From the NCBI RefSeq assembly GCF_011043625.1, contig NZ_JAAKGT010000009.1, positions 62,001 to 126,000 on the forward strand: 64,000 nt of DNA, given 5' to 3'. The notes below the pieces were generated by a model, which was not told where the DNA came from, did no database searches, and saw only the letters and a program-made list of their open reading frames with translations. This DNA comes from Caulobacter sp. 602-2. Lineage in GTDB: Bacteria; Pseudomonadota; Alphaproteobacteria; Caulobacterales; Caulobacteraceae. The translations under genes were made by a program, and so were the position numbers. Of the stretch, positions 8,300 through 16,559 are shown one piece after another. Each line of letters begins with the position of its first letter. Position 1 is the stretch's first letter.

Positions 8300-11281
8300 A
8301 TGCTTGATCGCAAGTTGCTGCTGGCCTCGTCGGTGATCGCCGGCCTGGGGCTGGCGCCCGTCGGCGCCTGGGCGCAGACGCAAACCCAGGCTTCGGCCAA
8401 ATCCGAAAAGGCCGCGGAAGACGGCGACGCCGTCGAGGCCATCGTCGTCACCGGCTCGCGCATCAAGCGCAACGCCTACAACAGCGCCTCGCCGATCCAG
8501 GTGATCACTTCGGAACAGAGTGAACTGGAGGGCCTGGTCAACACCACCGAGATCATCCAGAGCTCGTCTCTGGCCAGCGGCTCGTTCCAGGTGGCCGACG
8601 AACTGACCGGCTACAACGTCACCGGCGGCCCGGGCGTGAACACCATCTCGCTGCGGGGCCTGGGCGCCAACCGCACCCTGGTGCTTCTGAACGGCCGCCG
8701 CCTGACGCCGTCGGGCGTACGCGGCACGGTCGGTCCGGTCGACCTGAACACCATCCCCAACGCGATGATCGACCGCGTCGAGATCCTCAAGGACGGCGCC
8801 TCGTCGATCTACGGCTCGGACGCCGTGGCCGGCGTCGTCAACTACATCACCAAGACCGACTATGACGGCGGCCGGGTGCGGGTCTACGGCAACGCGCCCT
8901 TCGCCAAGGGCGGCGGCGGCCAGGAGTATTCGGCCGAAGCCTCGTGGGGCAAGACCTTCGACCGCGGCTACATCAGCGCTTCGGCCAGCTACTACAAGCA
9001 GATGGCCCTGCGTCGCGGCGACCGCGACTACACCAGCTGCTCTGCCGACAACTACTACAGCACCACCAACGGCGCCCGCGTCGACCTGACCGATCCGGCC
9101 ACCGGCGACTACAAGTGCTTCAACCAGATCAACAACGTCGCCTACACCAGCGGCTACGGCGGCTACTTCCAGTACATGCAGCCGGGCACGAGCTATTCGT
9201 ACACCGGCAACACCGCCCCGGGCTTCGTGGCCAGCAACGCCGCCTTCGCCAACCTCGCCCGCGTGGCGCGCGCCAACTATCCGGAGACCTACCGGGTCGC
9301 CAACTACGACTCGTCGGTCTGGCAGCGGGCCACGGTCATCAGCCCGGTCGAGCGGGCCAGCTTCTACGTGACCGGCGGCTATGACCTGGGCGCCGGCGTC
9401 GAGGCCTATGGCGAGTTCCTCTACAACCGCCGCAACTCCGAACAGAACGGCGCCCGCCAGCTGTTCCCCACCGTCGCCACGACCAACCCGAACAACATCT
9501 TCGGCGCGGCCGGCGGCACGGCCTATCCGGTCATCGCGGTGGCCTACGACTCGATCCAGAAGGTCGACTACTATCGCGGCCTGGGCGGCCTGCGCGGCGA
9601 CTTCAAGTTCCTGGAAGGCTCCAAGCTGGGCTTCCTGAGCGGCTGGGACTGGGACGTCTATGGCCAGTACGGCAAGTCGGACGGCACCTATTCGGTCAGC
9701 TCGATCAACAGCGACGCCATCGCCGCCACCACGGCCGCCGGCGCGAGCAACTACTGCGTCCAGTCGCTGGTGACGATCTCGGGCGGCGACTGCTCGACCC
9801 TGCCGACCGGCATCCCGTGGTTCAGCTCGCGCGTCCTGGCCGGCCAGTTCACCGACGCCGAGAAGGCCTTCCTGTTCGGCGTCGACGTGGGTCACACCAC
9901 CTATGAGCAGTCGCTGGTCGAGGCCAGCTTCTCGGGCGAGTTGTTCAGCCTGCCGGCCGGCAAGGTCGGGGCCGCCTTCGGCTTCACCTATCGTCACGAC
10001 GACTTCGACGACAGCCCGGGCACGGCGTCGCTGAACAACAACAACTGGAACCTGACCCGCGCCGGCCACACCTTCGGCACGGACACGACGACCGAGGCCT
10101 TCGCCGAAATCGACGTGCCGGTGCTGAAGGACCTGTTCCTGGTCAAGAGCCTGGACCTGCAGGTCTCGGGTCGTCACACCGAGGTCGACAGCTACGGCGA
10201 CAGCGACACCTACAAGATCGGCCTGAACTGGCAGATCACCCCGACCTGGCGCCTGCGCATGAGCGACGGCACCTCGTTCCGCGCCCCGTCGCTGTACGAG
10301 CTCTACCTCGCCGACCAGACGGGCTACAGCGTCGCCGACCCCTGCATCCTCTACGGCAGCAGCGGCGCCAGCCAGACCATCGTCACCAACTGCGCCGCCC
10401 AGGGCGTGTCGGCCACCCAGGCCAGCTACTCCACCCTGGTCACGGCCGGTGGCGGCAAGGGCATCCTGAAGGCCGAGACCTCGGAGTCGAAGACCATCGG
10501 CGTGGTGTTCACCCCGAGCTTCATCAACCTGAAGGTCGCGGTCGACTACGCCGACATCGACATCAGCAACGAGATCACCCAGTTCGGCGCCGCCAAGATC
10601 GCCGCCCGCTGCTACGAGTCGGTGGGCCTCTCCAGCCCGTTCTGCTCGCTGGTGACGCGCGATCCGACCACGCACCTGCTGACCTTGGTCAAGAACGACT
10701 ACGTCAACGTCGCCTCGCAGAAGAGCCGCGCGATCGACCTGACCACCGACTACCGCCACGACTTCGACAACGGCGGGCAGCTGTACTTCAACAGCCAGTT
10801 CAGCTGGCAGCTGCAGGACACCTCCAACCTGTTCGGCGAGACCGAGGAGGACGACTACAACGGCACGACCTACATCTACGATGGTCCCGATTTCTCGGGT
10901 AAGGCCAGCCTGTCGTACCGCAAGGGGCCGTGGACCTACACTTGGTCGTCGACCATCACCGGCAAGGCTTCCGACGCCGAGATCCTGGGCGACACCGTGG
11001 GCAGCGCCAAGTACGCCACCTCGACCAGCTACGACTACGTGGTCGGCTCGACGTACTACAAGTACGTCCACGTGAAGTACCACACCGAGTTCATGGCCTA
11101 TCACAACGTCTCGGCCCGCAAGCAGATCGACGACAAGACGACCATGACCTTCGGCGTGCAGAACCTGTTCGACGAGGCCCCGCCCTCGATCTCGAGCAGC
11201 TATCGCGTCGGCAACTCGGAAATCTGGGGCTACGAGCTGCGGGGCCGTCGCGGCTTCCTCAGCATCGAGCGCAGCTGGTAA
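8300..11281 (+). CDS. TonB-dependent outer-membrane receptor
   Basis: 993 residues: a signal peptide ending at GAWAQ, a TonB-box-like AIVVTGSR, a plug domain (about residues 50-185, with SLRGLGANRTLVLLNGRR and VEILKDGASSIYGSDAVAGV), and a 22-strand barrel ending in the aromatic terminus ERSW. It has the form of the large receptors that Caulobacterales and sphingomonads use for sugars, oligosaccharides, siderophores or cobalamin. No adjacent gene betrays the ligand. Four cysteines occur in two pairs within predicted extracellular loops (around residues 248-275 and 677-696). A strong terminator follows directly, so it is transcribed alone. Confidence 0.95.
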   Translation: MLDRKLLLASSVIAGLGLAPVGAWAQTQTQASAKSEKAAEDGDAVEAIVVTGSRIKRNAYNSASPIQVITSEQSELEGLVNTTEIIQSSSLASGSFQVADELTGYNVTGGPGVNTISLRGLGANRTLVLLNGRRLTPSGVRGTVGPVDLNTIPNAMIDRVEILKDGASSIYGSDAVAGVVNYITKTDYDGGRVRVYGNAPFAKGGGGQEYSAEASWGKTFDRGYISASASYYKQMALRRGDRDYTSCSADNYYSTTNGARVDLTDPATGDYKCFNQINNVAYTSGYGGYFQYMQPGTSYSYTGNTAPGFVASNAAFANLARVARANYPETYRVANYDSSVWQRATVISPVERASFYVTGGYDLGAGVEAYGEFLYNRRNSEQNGARQLFPTVATTNPNNIFGAAGGTAYPVIAVAYDSIQKVDYYRGLGGLRGDFKFLEGSKLGFLSGWDWDVYGQYGKSDGTYSVSSINSDAIAATTAAGASNYCVQSLVTISGGDCSTLPTGIPWFSSRVLAGQFTDAEKAFLFGVDVGHTTYEQSLVEASFSGELFSLPAGKVGAAFGFTYRHDDFDDSPGTASLNNNNWNLTRAGHTFGTDTTTEAFAEIDVPVLKDLFLVKSLDLQVSGRHTEVDSYGDSDTYKIGLNWQITPTWRLRMSDGTSFRAPSLYELYLADQTGYSVADPCILYGSSGASQTIVTNCAAQGVSATQASYSTLVTAGGGKGILKAETSESKTIGVVFTPSFINLKVAVDYADIDISNEITQFGAAKIAARCYESVGLSSPFCSLVTRDPTTHLLTLVKNDYVNVASQKSRAIDLTTDYRHDFDNGGQLYFNSQFSWQLQDTSNLFGETEEDDYNGTTYIYDGPDFSGKASLSYRKGPWTYTWSSTITGKASDAEILGDTVGSAKYATSTSYDYVVGSTYYKYVHVKYHTEFMAYHNVSARKQIDDKTTMTFGVQNLFDEAPPSISSSYRVGNSEIWGYELRGRRGFLSIERSW

Positions 11282-11307
11282 GCGCAGCCCGGTCTGAAAG
11301 CCGGAAA

Positions 11308-11343
11308 GGCCGTCGCCCCGCCGGGCGGCGGCCTTTTCTTTTG
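11308..11343 (+). terminator. Rho-independent terminator of the TonB receptor
   Basis: An 11-bp stem (GGCCGTCGCCC pairing with GGGCGGCGGCC, one G-T pair) with a four-base loop, followed by TTTTCTTTT. Confidence 0.9.
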
Positions 11344-11345
11344 AT

Positions 11346-11371
11346 CCTCCTCCCGCGAAGCGGGGGAGGAC
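11346..11371. repeat. Single hairpin of the GGGGGAGGA repeat family
   Basis: CTCCTCCCGCGAAGCGGGGGAGGA forms one hairpin between the two convergent terminators. It is related to the longer unit at 40888-41020. Confidence 0.6.
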
Positions 11372-11388
11372 CTTGGCCGCCGCGCATG

Positions 11389-11419
11389 AAAAAGGCCGCC
11401 GACCCGAAGGTCGGCGGCC
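11389..11419 (-). terminator. Rho-independent terminator of typA
   Basis: On the minus strand GGCCGCCGAC pairs perfectly with GTCGGCGGCC around a six-base loop and is followed by a run of T. It lies 30 bases past the typA stop. Confidence 0.9.
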
Positions 11420-11449
11420 CGTTTCAGATCTCGAAGGACCCTGAGAAGA

Positions 11450-13285
11450 CTAGTCTTCCTTCACGCGCTTCTTGCGGAACGAGGGGTTCAGCGTCTGCTT
11501 GCGGAGGCGGATGTTCTTCGGGGTCACTTCGACCAGTTCGTCTTCCTCGATGTAGGCGATGGCCTGCTCGAGGGTCATCTTGCGCGGCGGGGTCAGGCGG
11601 ATCGACTCGTCCTTGCCCGAGGCGCGGACGTTGGTCAGCTGCTTGGCCTTCATCGGGTTGACGTCCATGTCATCCTGGCGGCTGTTCTCGCCGATGATCA
11701 TGCCCTGATAGGTCTTCTCGCCGGCGCCGACGAACATCACGCCGCGCTCTTCCAGGTTCCACAGCGCGTAGGCGGCGGTTTCCCCGTCCGAGTTGCTGAT
11801 CAGCACGCCCTTGCGCTGCTGGTCGATGGCGCCCTTGTAGGCTTCGTAGTGGCTGAACACGCGGTTCAGCACGCCCGAACCGCGGGTGTCGGTCAGGAAT
11901 TCGCCCTGGTAGCCGATCAGCGAGCGCGACGGGGCGGTCAGCTGGATGCGGGTCTTGCCCGCGCCCGACGGGCCCATGTCGCGCAGCTCGGCCTTACGCA
12001 GCGACAGCTTCTCGATGACGATGCCCGAGAACTCGTCGTCGACGTCGATCATGACGTCTTCCATCGGCTCGAGGCGCTTGCCGGTTTCCGGATCGGCCTG
12101 GAACACGACGCGCGGACGCGAGATCGAGACCTCGAAGCCTTCGCGGCGCATGTTTTCGATCAGCACGCCCAGCTGCAGTTCGCCGCGGCCCGACACTTCA
12201 TAGGCGTCGCCTTCGGTGCTCTCGGTGACGCGGATGGCGACATTGCTTTCGGCTTCCTTCAGCAGACGGTCGCGGATGACGCGCGACTGGACCTTGTCGC
12301 CTTCACGGCCGGCCAGCGGGCTGTCGTTGACCGAGACGGTCATCGAGATGGTCGGCGGGTCGATCGGCTGCGAGGGAAGGGCCTCGGTGACTTCCAGGGC
12401 GCACAGGGTGTCGGCCACGGTCGCCTTGCTCATGCCGGCGATGGCGACGATGTCGCCAGCTTCCGCGCCTTCGTCGATCGGCTGGCGCTTCAGGCCGCGG
12501 AAGGCCAGCACCTTGGTGATGCGGCCGCGCTCGATTTCCTTGCCGTTGCGGTCCAGGGCGTGGATGGCCATGCCCGGGACGGCCTTGCCGCTCTCGATGC
12601 GGCCGGTCAGCAGGCGGCCCAGGAACGGGTCGCTTTCGATCAGCACGTTCAGGATCTGGAACGGCTCGTCGCGCTTGGCGATCTGCTTGGGTTCCGGCAC
12701 GTGGCGGACGATCAGGTCGAACAGCGGGGCGAGGTTGTCGCTCGGCACGTTCAGGTCCAGCGTGGCCCAGCCCGAGCGGCCCGAGGCGTAGATGTGCGGG
12801 AAGTCCAGCTGCTCGTCCGTGGCGCCGATGGCGGCGAACAGGTCGAAGGCGGCGTTGTGCACGCGGTCCGGATCGGCGTGGGCGCGGTCGACCTTGTTGA
12901 TGCAGAGGATCGGGCGCAGGCCCATCTTCAGCGCCTTGGTCAGCACGAACTTGGTCTGCGGCATGACGCCTTCTTCGGCGTCGATGAGCAGGACGCAGCC
13001 GTCCACCATGCCGAGGATGCGCTCCACCTCGCCGCCGAAGTCGGCGTGTCCGGGGGTGTCGATGATGTTGATGCGGGTTTCGCCCGCTTCACCGTTCCAC
13101 AGGACGCTGGTGCACTTGGCCAGGATGGTGATGCCGCGTTCGCGCTCCTGGTCGTTGGAGTCCATGGCGCGTTCGGTCGTCGCCTCGTTGGCGCGGAACA
13201 CGCCCGACTGGGCCAGCAGCTGGTCGACGAGGGTGGTCTTGCCATGATCGACGTGCGCGATGATGGCGATATTTCGCATGGACAT
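11450..13285 (-). CDS. typA: Ribosome-associated GTPase TypA/BipA
   Basis: 611 residues, the full length of the translational GTPase TypA/BipA. G-domain motifs are all present: AHVDHGKTTL (G1), RERGITI (switch I), DTPGHADFGGEV (G3) and NKVD (G4). Domains resembling EF-G III and V follow, then the TypA-specific C-terminal domain. It binds ribosomes and supports 50S assembly and growth under cold or stress in other bacteria. An alternative ATG two codons downstream also fits. It is a single gene with its own terminator. Confidence 0.97.
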   Translation of the reverse strand: MSMRNIAIIAHVDHGKTTLVDQLLAQSGVFRANEATTERAMDSNDQERERGITILAKCTSVLWNGEAGETRINIIDTPGHADFGGEVERILGMVDGCVLLIDAEEGVMPQTKFVLTKALKMGLRPILCINKVDRAHADPDRVHNAAFDLFAAIGATDEQLDFPHIYASGRSGWATLDLNVPSDNLAPLFDLIVRHVPEPKQIAKRDEPFQILNVLIESDPFLGRLLTGRIESGKAVPGMAIHALDRNGKEIERGRITKVLAFRGLKRQPIDEGAEAGDIVAIAGMSKATVADTLCALEVTEALPSQPIDPPTISMTVSVNDSPLAGREGDKVQSRVIRDRLLKEAESNVAIRVTESTEGDAYEVSGRGELQLGVLIENMRREGFEVSISRPRVVFQADPETGKRLEPMEDVMIDVDDEFSGIVIEKLSLRKAELRDMGPSGAGKTRIQLTAPSRSLIGYQGEFLTDTRGSGVLNRVFSHYEAYKGAIDQQRKGVLISNSDGETAAYALWNLEERGVMFVGAGEKTYQGMIIGENSRQDDMDVNPMKAKQLTNVRASGKDESIRLTPPRKMTLEQAIAYIEEDELVEVTPKNIRLRKQTLNPSFRKKRVKED

Positions 13286-13567
13286 GGGAGGGCGGCGGGC
13301 TTTCGGAGAAAATCGGATGAGACGCTGCGCGCGTCAGGCGCGCGGCTTTTACGCGACTGCGCTGCGTTTATCCACCCCGTGCGTAAGGCGCCTTATGTCG
13401 CGGTTACCGGTGTCATCTCGCAAACCCTTATTCCTACCGGGTTTGAGGTGGTTTCTGGCGGTTGTCGTTTCTTTGGCAACTAATGCTGCAGTGCAGCAAT
13501 GCCTATTTTATGGTCAAGCTTGAAGATCGACGTTCTCCGATCCTTGCTGTGCATGGGGTTGCTTCAT
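13286..13567. other. Intergenic region upstream of typA and the small RNA
   Basis: No gene seen. It must hold the typA promoter on the minus strand. A perfect palindrome TGCTGCAGTGCAGCA (13484-13498) stands out; its CTGC-N3-GCAG shape resembles sites described for PhaR-type regulators of polyhydroxyalkanoate metabolism, but no regulator can be assigned here. Confidence 0.45.
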
Positions 13568-13636
13568 GTTGTCGCGGAAAATTCGACAACGTTGTCCAAC
13601 TTTCCGCTTGCTCGATTTCGCAGCGCACCCTATAAG
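13568..13636 (+). promoter_or_regulatory. Promoter of the small RNA with upstream inverted half-sites
   Basis: A -35 like TTGCTC (13608-13613), a 17-base spacer and TATAAG (13631-13636) place the start of transcription near 13643. Directly upstream are three alternating half-sites: GTTGTCG (13568), CGACAAC (13584-13590) and GTTGTC (13591-13596). The last two form the perfect 12-base palindrome GACAACGTTGTC. The position suggests control of the small RNA by a dimeric DNA-binding protein. Confidence 0.55.
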
Positions 13637-13642
13637 GAAGGT

Positions 13643-13726
13643 GTGAGGCGGCGCTGCCGCTTCTGCCCTTCCTGGGCGTTTCCTCCCTAATGAACTAGCC
13701 CGGCCTTACCGCCGGGCTTTTTTTTT
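13643..13726 (+). ncRNA. Trans-acting small RNA, MmgR/suhB-like (alphaproteobacterial)
   Basis: About 84 nt with three hairpins: GCGGC-GCT-GCCGC (13648-13660), GCCC-TTCCT-GGGC (13665-13677) and a terminator AGCCCGGC/GCCGGGCT (13697-13718) followed by nine T. The single-stranded stretch TTTCCTCCCTAATGAACT between hairpins 2 and 3 contains a CCTCCC anti-Shine-Dalgarno sequence. This layout and the CCTGGGCGTTTCCTCCCT core match what I remember of the MmgR (formerly suhB) RNA family of alphaproteobacteria, where the Sinorhizobium member limits polyhydroxybutyrate storage. A covariance-model search would settle it. The RNA probably base-pairs with ribosome-binding sites of target mRNAs. Confidence 0.72.
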
Positions 13727-13808
13727 GGCCTGAGCCCGACGCGGCGCGAGTTTGCAGCCCTTTGCGGCGGTTTGCGGGCGCGGGAGGCCTCGCGCCCGCT
13801 CGTTTTCC

Positions 13809-14741
13809 CTATTTCAGCGCCGCCCAGTCCGCCTGCGTCAGCAGCGCGGTCAGCTGCTCCACGTGCGCGGTCAGCACCGCCAGGCCCTCGGTCGGCTCGC
13901 GCGTCGTCTCGTTCATGTAGAGCGCGCGGTTGATCTCGATCTGCAGCGCATGGGTGCGGCGGGCCGGCCGGCCGTAGTGCTCGGTGGTGTAGCCGCCGGC
14001 ATAGGGGCTGTTGCGGGCCACGCGATAGCCCATGGCCTCCAGGGCCTCCTCGACCAGCTTGGTCAGGCCCGGCGCGCAGGCTGCGCCGAAGCGGTCGCCC
14101 AGTACGATGTCGCATGGACCGCCGACCCTGGCCCGGGTGCCGCGCGTCGCGGCCGCCGGCATCGAGTGCCAGTCGATCAGCACCGCCAGGCCGTGGGCGG
14201 CGCGGGCCTGGGCCAGGAGGCGGTCGAGCATGTCGTGATAGGGGCGGTGGCCGTGCTCGACCCGGGCCTTGGCCTCCTCGAAGGTCAGCTTGCGGGCGTA
14301 GATCGGCCGGCCGTCGGCGACGCGGGCGATCGCGCCCAGGCCGGCGGCGACACGCGCGGTGCGGCCGCGGGCGAACTCGGGCAGGGCGTCGTCCTCGAAC
14401 ATCGCCGGGTCCAGTTCCCAAGGGTCGCGGTTGAGGTCGATATAGGCGCGGGCCAAGCGCGAGCGGATCGTGGCCACGCCCCGCGCCGGGGCGCCGGCGA
14501 TCAGCCGGTCGACGAAGGCGTCTTCCGAGCCTCTCAGCACCGTCTCGGGCAGGCGGGCGGCGGCCATCATCTCCGGCGGATACAGGGCGCCCGAATGCGG
14601 CGAGGCGAACACCACGGGCGTCGGCGCGGGCGAGCCGTCCGGCGCGGCCCGCACGGCCTTGAACGCCGGTTCGCGCCCGAGCGCGGCTCCGCCGGCCTGG
14701 GCGGAGGCCGTTTCCGGCGTGATCGGATCCCATGCGTTCAT
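13809..14741 (-). CDS. N-formylglutamate amidohydrolase family protein
   Basis: 310 residues of the N-formylglutamate deformylase/amidohydrolase (HutG-like) family. Recognisable blocks are FASPHSGALYPPEMM with a metal-binding His, EDAFVDRL, YIDLNRDPWELDP, VLIDWHSMPA and THALQIEINRALYMNE. Family members hydrolyse N-formyl-L-glutamate to formate and glutamate late in histidine degradation. There is no hut operon in this window, so this copy may act on another N-acyl or N-formyl amino acid. It is transcribed divergently from cpdR across 151 bases. Confidence 0.85.
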   Translation of the reverse strand: MNAWDPITPETASAQAGGAALGREPAFKAVRAAPDGSPAPTPVVFASPHSGALYPPEMMAAARLPETVLRGSEDAFVDRLIAGAPARGVATIRSRLARAYIDLNRDPWELDPAMFEDDALPEFARGRTARVAAGLGAIARVADGRPIYARKLTFEEAKARVEHGHRPYHDMLDRLLAQARAAHGLAVLIDWHSMPAAATRGTRARVGGPCDIVLGDRFGAACAPGLTKLVEEALEAMGYRVARNSPYAGGYTTEHYGRPARRTHALQIEINRALYMNETTREPTEGLAVLTAHVEQLTALLTQADWAALK

Positions 14742-14892
14742 GCGTCACATAGTCGAGGGCGCCGGGCTTGCGGTCAAATGCCCTCGCGCCCTGTCGTATC
14801 TGTGGACGGACCGCGCCGGTTCACCGGCGATTTACCGTCCTGAACATAAGATTCGGGCTCCAGAGACGAGATCCAACGGACACGTAAGCGAC

Positions 14893-15249
14893 ATGGCCCG
14901 CATCCTCCTCGCCGAAGACGACGACTCGCTGCGGGGCTTCCTGGCCCGGGCGTTGGAACGGGCAGGCTTCGAAGTCACCGCCTGCGCCGACGGCGAAGAG
15001 GCCGTCAGCCACCTCGAGCATCCGTGGGACCTGCTGCTGACCGACATCGTCATGCCCGGCATGGACGGCATCGAAGTGGCGCGCCAGGCCGCCGCCCGTG
15101 ACCCGGCCCTGCGCATCATGTTCATCACCGGCTTCGCCGCCGTGGCCCTTTCGGCCCAGGATCGCGCGCCGGCCGGCGCCAAGGTGCTGTCCAAGCCCGT
15201 CCACCTGCGCGACCTCGTTTCCGAGGTCGAAAAGATGATGGCGGCGTAG
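14893..15249 (+). CDS. cpdR: CpdR, single-domain response regulator and ClpXP adaptor
   Basis: 118 residues forming a lone receiver domain: acidic cluster EDDD (residues 8-11), phosphoacceptor Asp51 in LLLTDIVMPGMDG, the conserved Thr/Ala switch region and Lys101 in LSKPV. It matches the well-studied Caulobacter cell-cycle regulator CpdR very closely, including the terminal MMAA. In that organism the unphosphorylated form localises ClpXP to the pole and primes degradation of PdeA and, with further adaptors, CtrA; phosphate flows from CckA through ChpT. The start is the ATG at 14893, because the family begins MARILLAEDD. The gene stands alone, divergent from the amidohydrolase. Confidence 0.96.
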   Translation: MARILLAEDDDSLRGFLARALERAGFEVTACADGEEAVSHLEHPWDLLLTDIVMPGMDGIEVARQAAARDPALRIMFITGFAAVALSAQDRAPAGAKVLSKPVHLRDLVSEVEKMMAA

Positions 15250-15274
15250 GGCGCGAAAAAGTTTTCAAGGCGGC

Positions 15275-15301
15275 TTGCGCACCGGCCAAGCCGCCGCTAT
15301 A
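15275..15301 (+). promoter_or_regulatory. Probable housekeeping promoter of tRNA-Val
   Basis: TTGCGC (15275-15280), a 15-base spacer and GCTATA (15296-15301) resemble the Caulobacter sigma-73 pattern TTGAC ... GCTANA, about 57 bases before the tRNA. It overlaps a 9-bp hairpin (GGCGGCTTG/CAAGCCGCC, 15269-15295) that could also end cpdR transcription. Confidence 0.5.
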
Positions 15302-15357
15302 CCCCCACACCTTCCCGGCCGGGACGCCTTCACGAAGGCGCTTCGGATCGCTTCGGC

Positions 15358-15432
<75 letters not shown>

Positions 15433-15556
15433 TCCCTTCCCTTCTTTCAGTTCGATTTGAAGCGCCGCCGGCACATGCGGGAGCGGCTTTTCGTGCGCTC
15501 GGGCACAGGCGGGTCTTCGGCGCAGATCGAATCGCGGCCTCAGGCGCGCGGCGCCC

Positions 15557-16558
15557 TCATCCCAGTTCTCCGAGCCAGCCGTCCCAGCGTCGTTTGCTGA
15601 CGCCGGGATCGTCGCGCGGCTTGTCGGCCAGGGCGGCGCGGTAGGCCTGCAGGCTGTCGCCATAGGCCTCGGCGAACAGGCGGGCCATCTGGGCGGGGCT
15701 GGAGAAGCCCAGGCGTTCGGCCAGGGCGGCGTCGTTCGGGGCGGCGGGGTCGCGGGCGTCGAGCACGCGGCGCAGGGCGTCCAGGCGCGTCAGCTGGATG
15801 AAGCGGGCCACGCCGCCCTGCTTTTCGAACAGGCGATAGAGCGACGAGCGCGAGATGCCGGCCCCGGCGGCGATGGCCTCGACCGACAGCGACCTGTCCG
15901 CCAGGCGCGGAATGACGAAGCGGCGCACCGCCTCGCGGCGCGAGAGGTCGCGGCGCTGGTCCTCGCGGCCGACCCGCGCCGCGTCGCCGCCCACCGACGA
16001 GAGGATGTCGACGAAGGCGCGGCCCAGCGCGGGCAGGGCGGCCGAGCCCAGGGCGTCGCCGTGACGGGCCAGCGAGGCCAGGAAGTCGGCCAGCACCAGA
16101 TTGTCCGGCGGGGCCAGGAGCTGGCCGTGCAGGCGGCCGGCCGGGCCCATCGCCGCCTCGATCACGTCGCGGGCGATGCTGGCGGTCAGGATCCGGGCGT
16201 CGTCGTGCTCGGTGCGCATCGGCCGGCGGGTGTCGAGCAGCACGCTGGTTCCGGGGCCCAGGATGCGCGGCGGCCCGGGGACCTCCAGGCGCACCTGGCC
16301 GTCCAGCACGTGGGTCAGCACGAAGTGGTCGAAGCCGTCGCCGGCGATCCGCTCGCGGCGGGCGTGGACGACGCCCGACAGCCGGCGCTCGAACAACAGC
16401 ACCTTGTCCAGCCGCCAGCCGCGCACCTGGGCGAAGAACCGGCCCTCGCCGCGGCTGACGTCGGAGCCGCGCGAATAGAGGGTCGCATAGAGGGCGAAGG
16501 CCTCGTCGGCGGGATGGTCGTCGCTGGAGAAGCGGAAGCTGTCGGTGGCGGTGGGCAT
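15557..16558 (-). CDS. AraC-family transcriptional regulator with AraC-binding-like domain
   Basis: 333 residues. The first 200 match the AraC-binding-like ligand domain (FDHFVLTHVLDGQVRLEVPG and SVLLDTRRPM). Two helix-turn-helix units follow (about residues 220-315): LSVEAIAAGAGISRSSLYR and AALAERLGFSSPAQMARLF. The ATG comes one base after the stop of the upstream MFS transporter, so the pair is one operon and the regulator probably controls the transporter. The C-terminal tail after the second HTH (about 20 residues, WDGWLGELG) is slightly longer than usual. The effector is unknown. Confidence 0.88.
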   Translation of the reverse strand: MPTATDSFRFSSDDHPADEAFALYATLYSRGSDVSRGEGRFFAQVRGWRLDKVLLFERRLSGVVHARRERIAGDGFDHFVLTHVLDGQVRLEVPGPPRILGPGTSVLLDTRRPMRTEHDDARILTASIARDVIEAAMGPAGRLHGQLLAPPDNLVLADFLASLARHGDALGSAALPALGRAFVDILSSVGGDAARVGREDQRRDLSRREAVRRFVIPRLADRSLSVEAIAAGAGISRSSLYRLFEKQGGVARFIQLTRLDALRRVLDARDPAAPNDAALAERLGFSSPAQMARLFAEAYGDSLQAYRAALADKPRDDPGVSKRRWDGWLGELG

Positions 16559-16559
16559 G

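Noticed and set aside
8048..11104. A 1018-codon open frame on the minus strand opposite the TonB receptor
   Set aside because: It is an antisense shadow in high-GC DNA: Val/Gly/Arg/Ala-rich with no domain, whereas the plus strand encodes a complete receptor.
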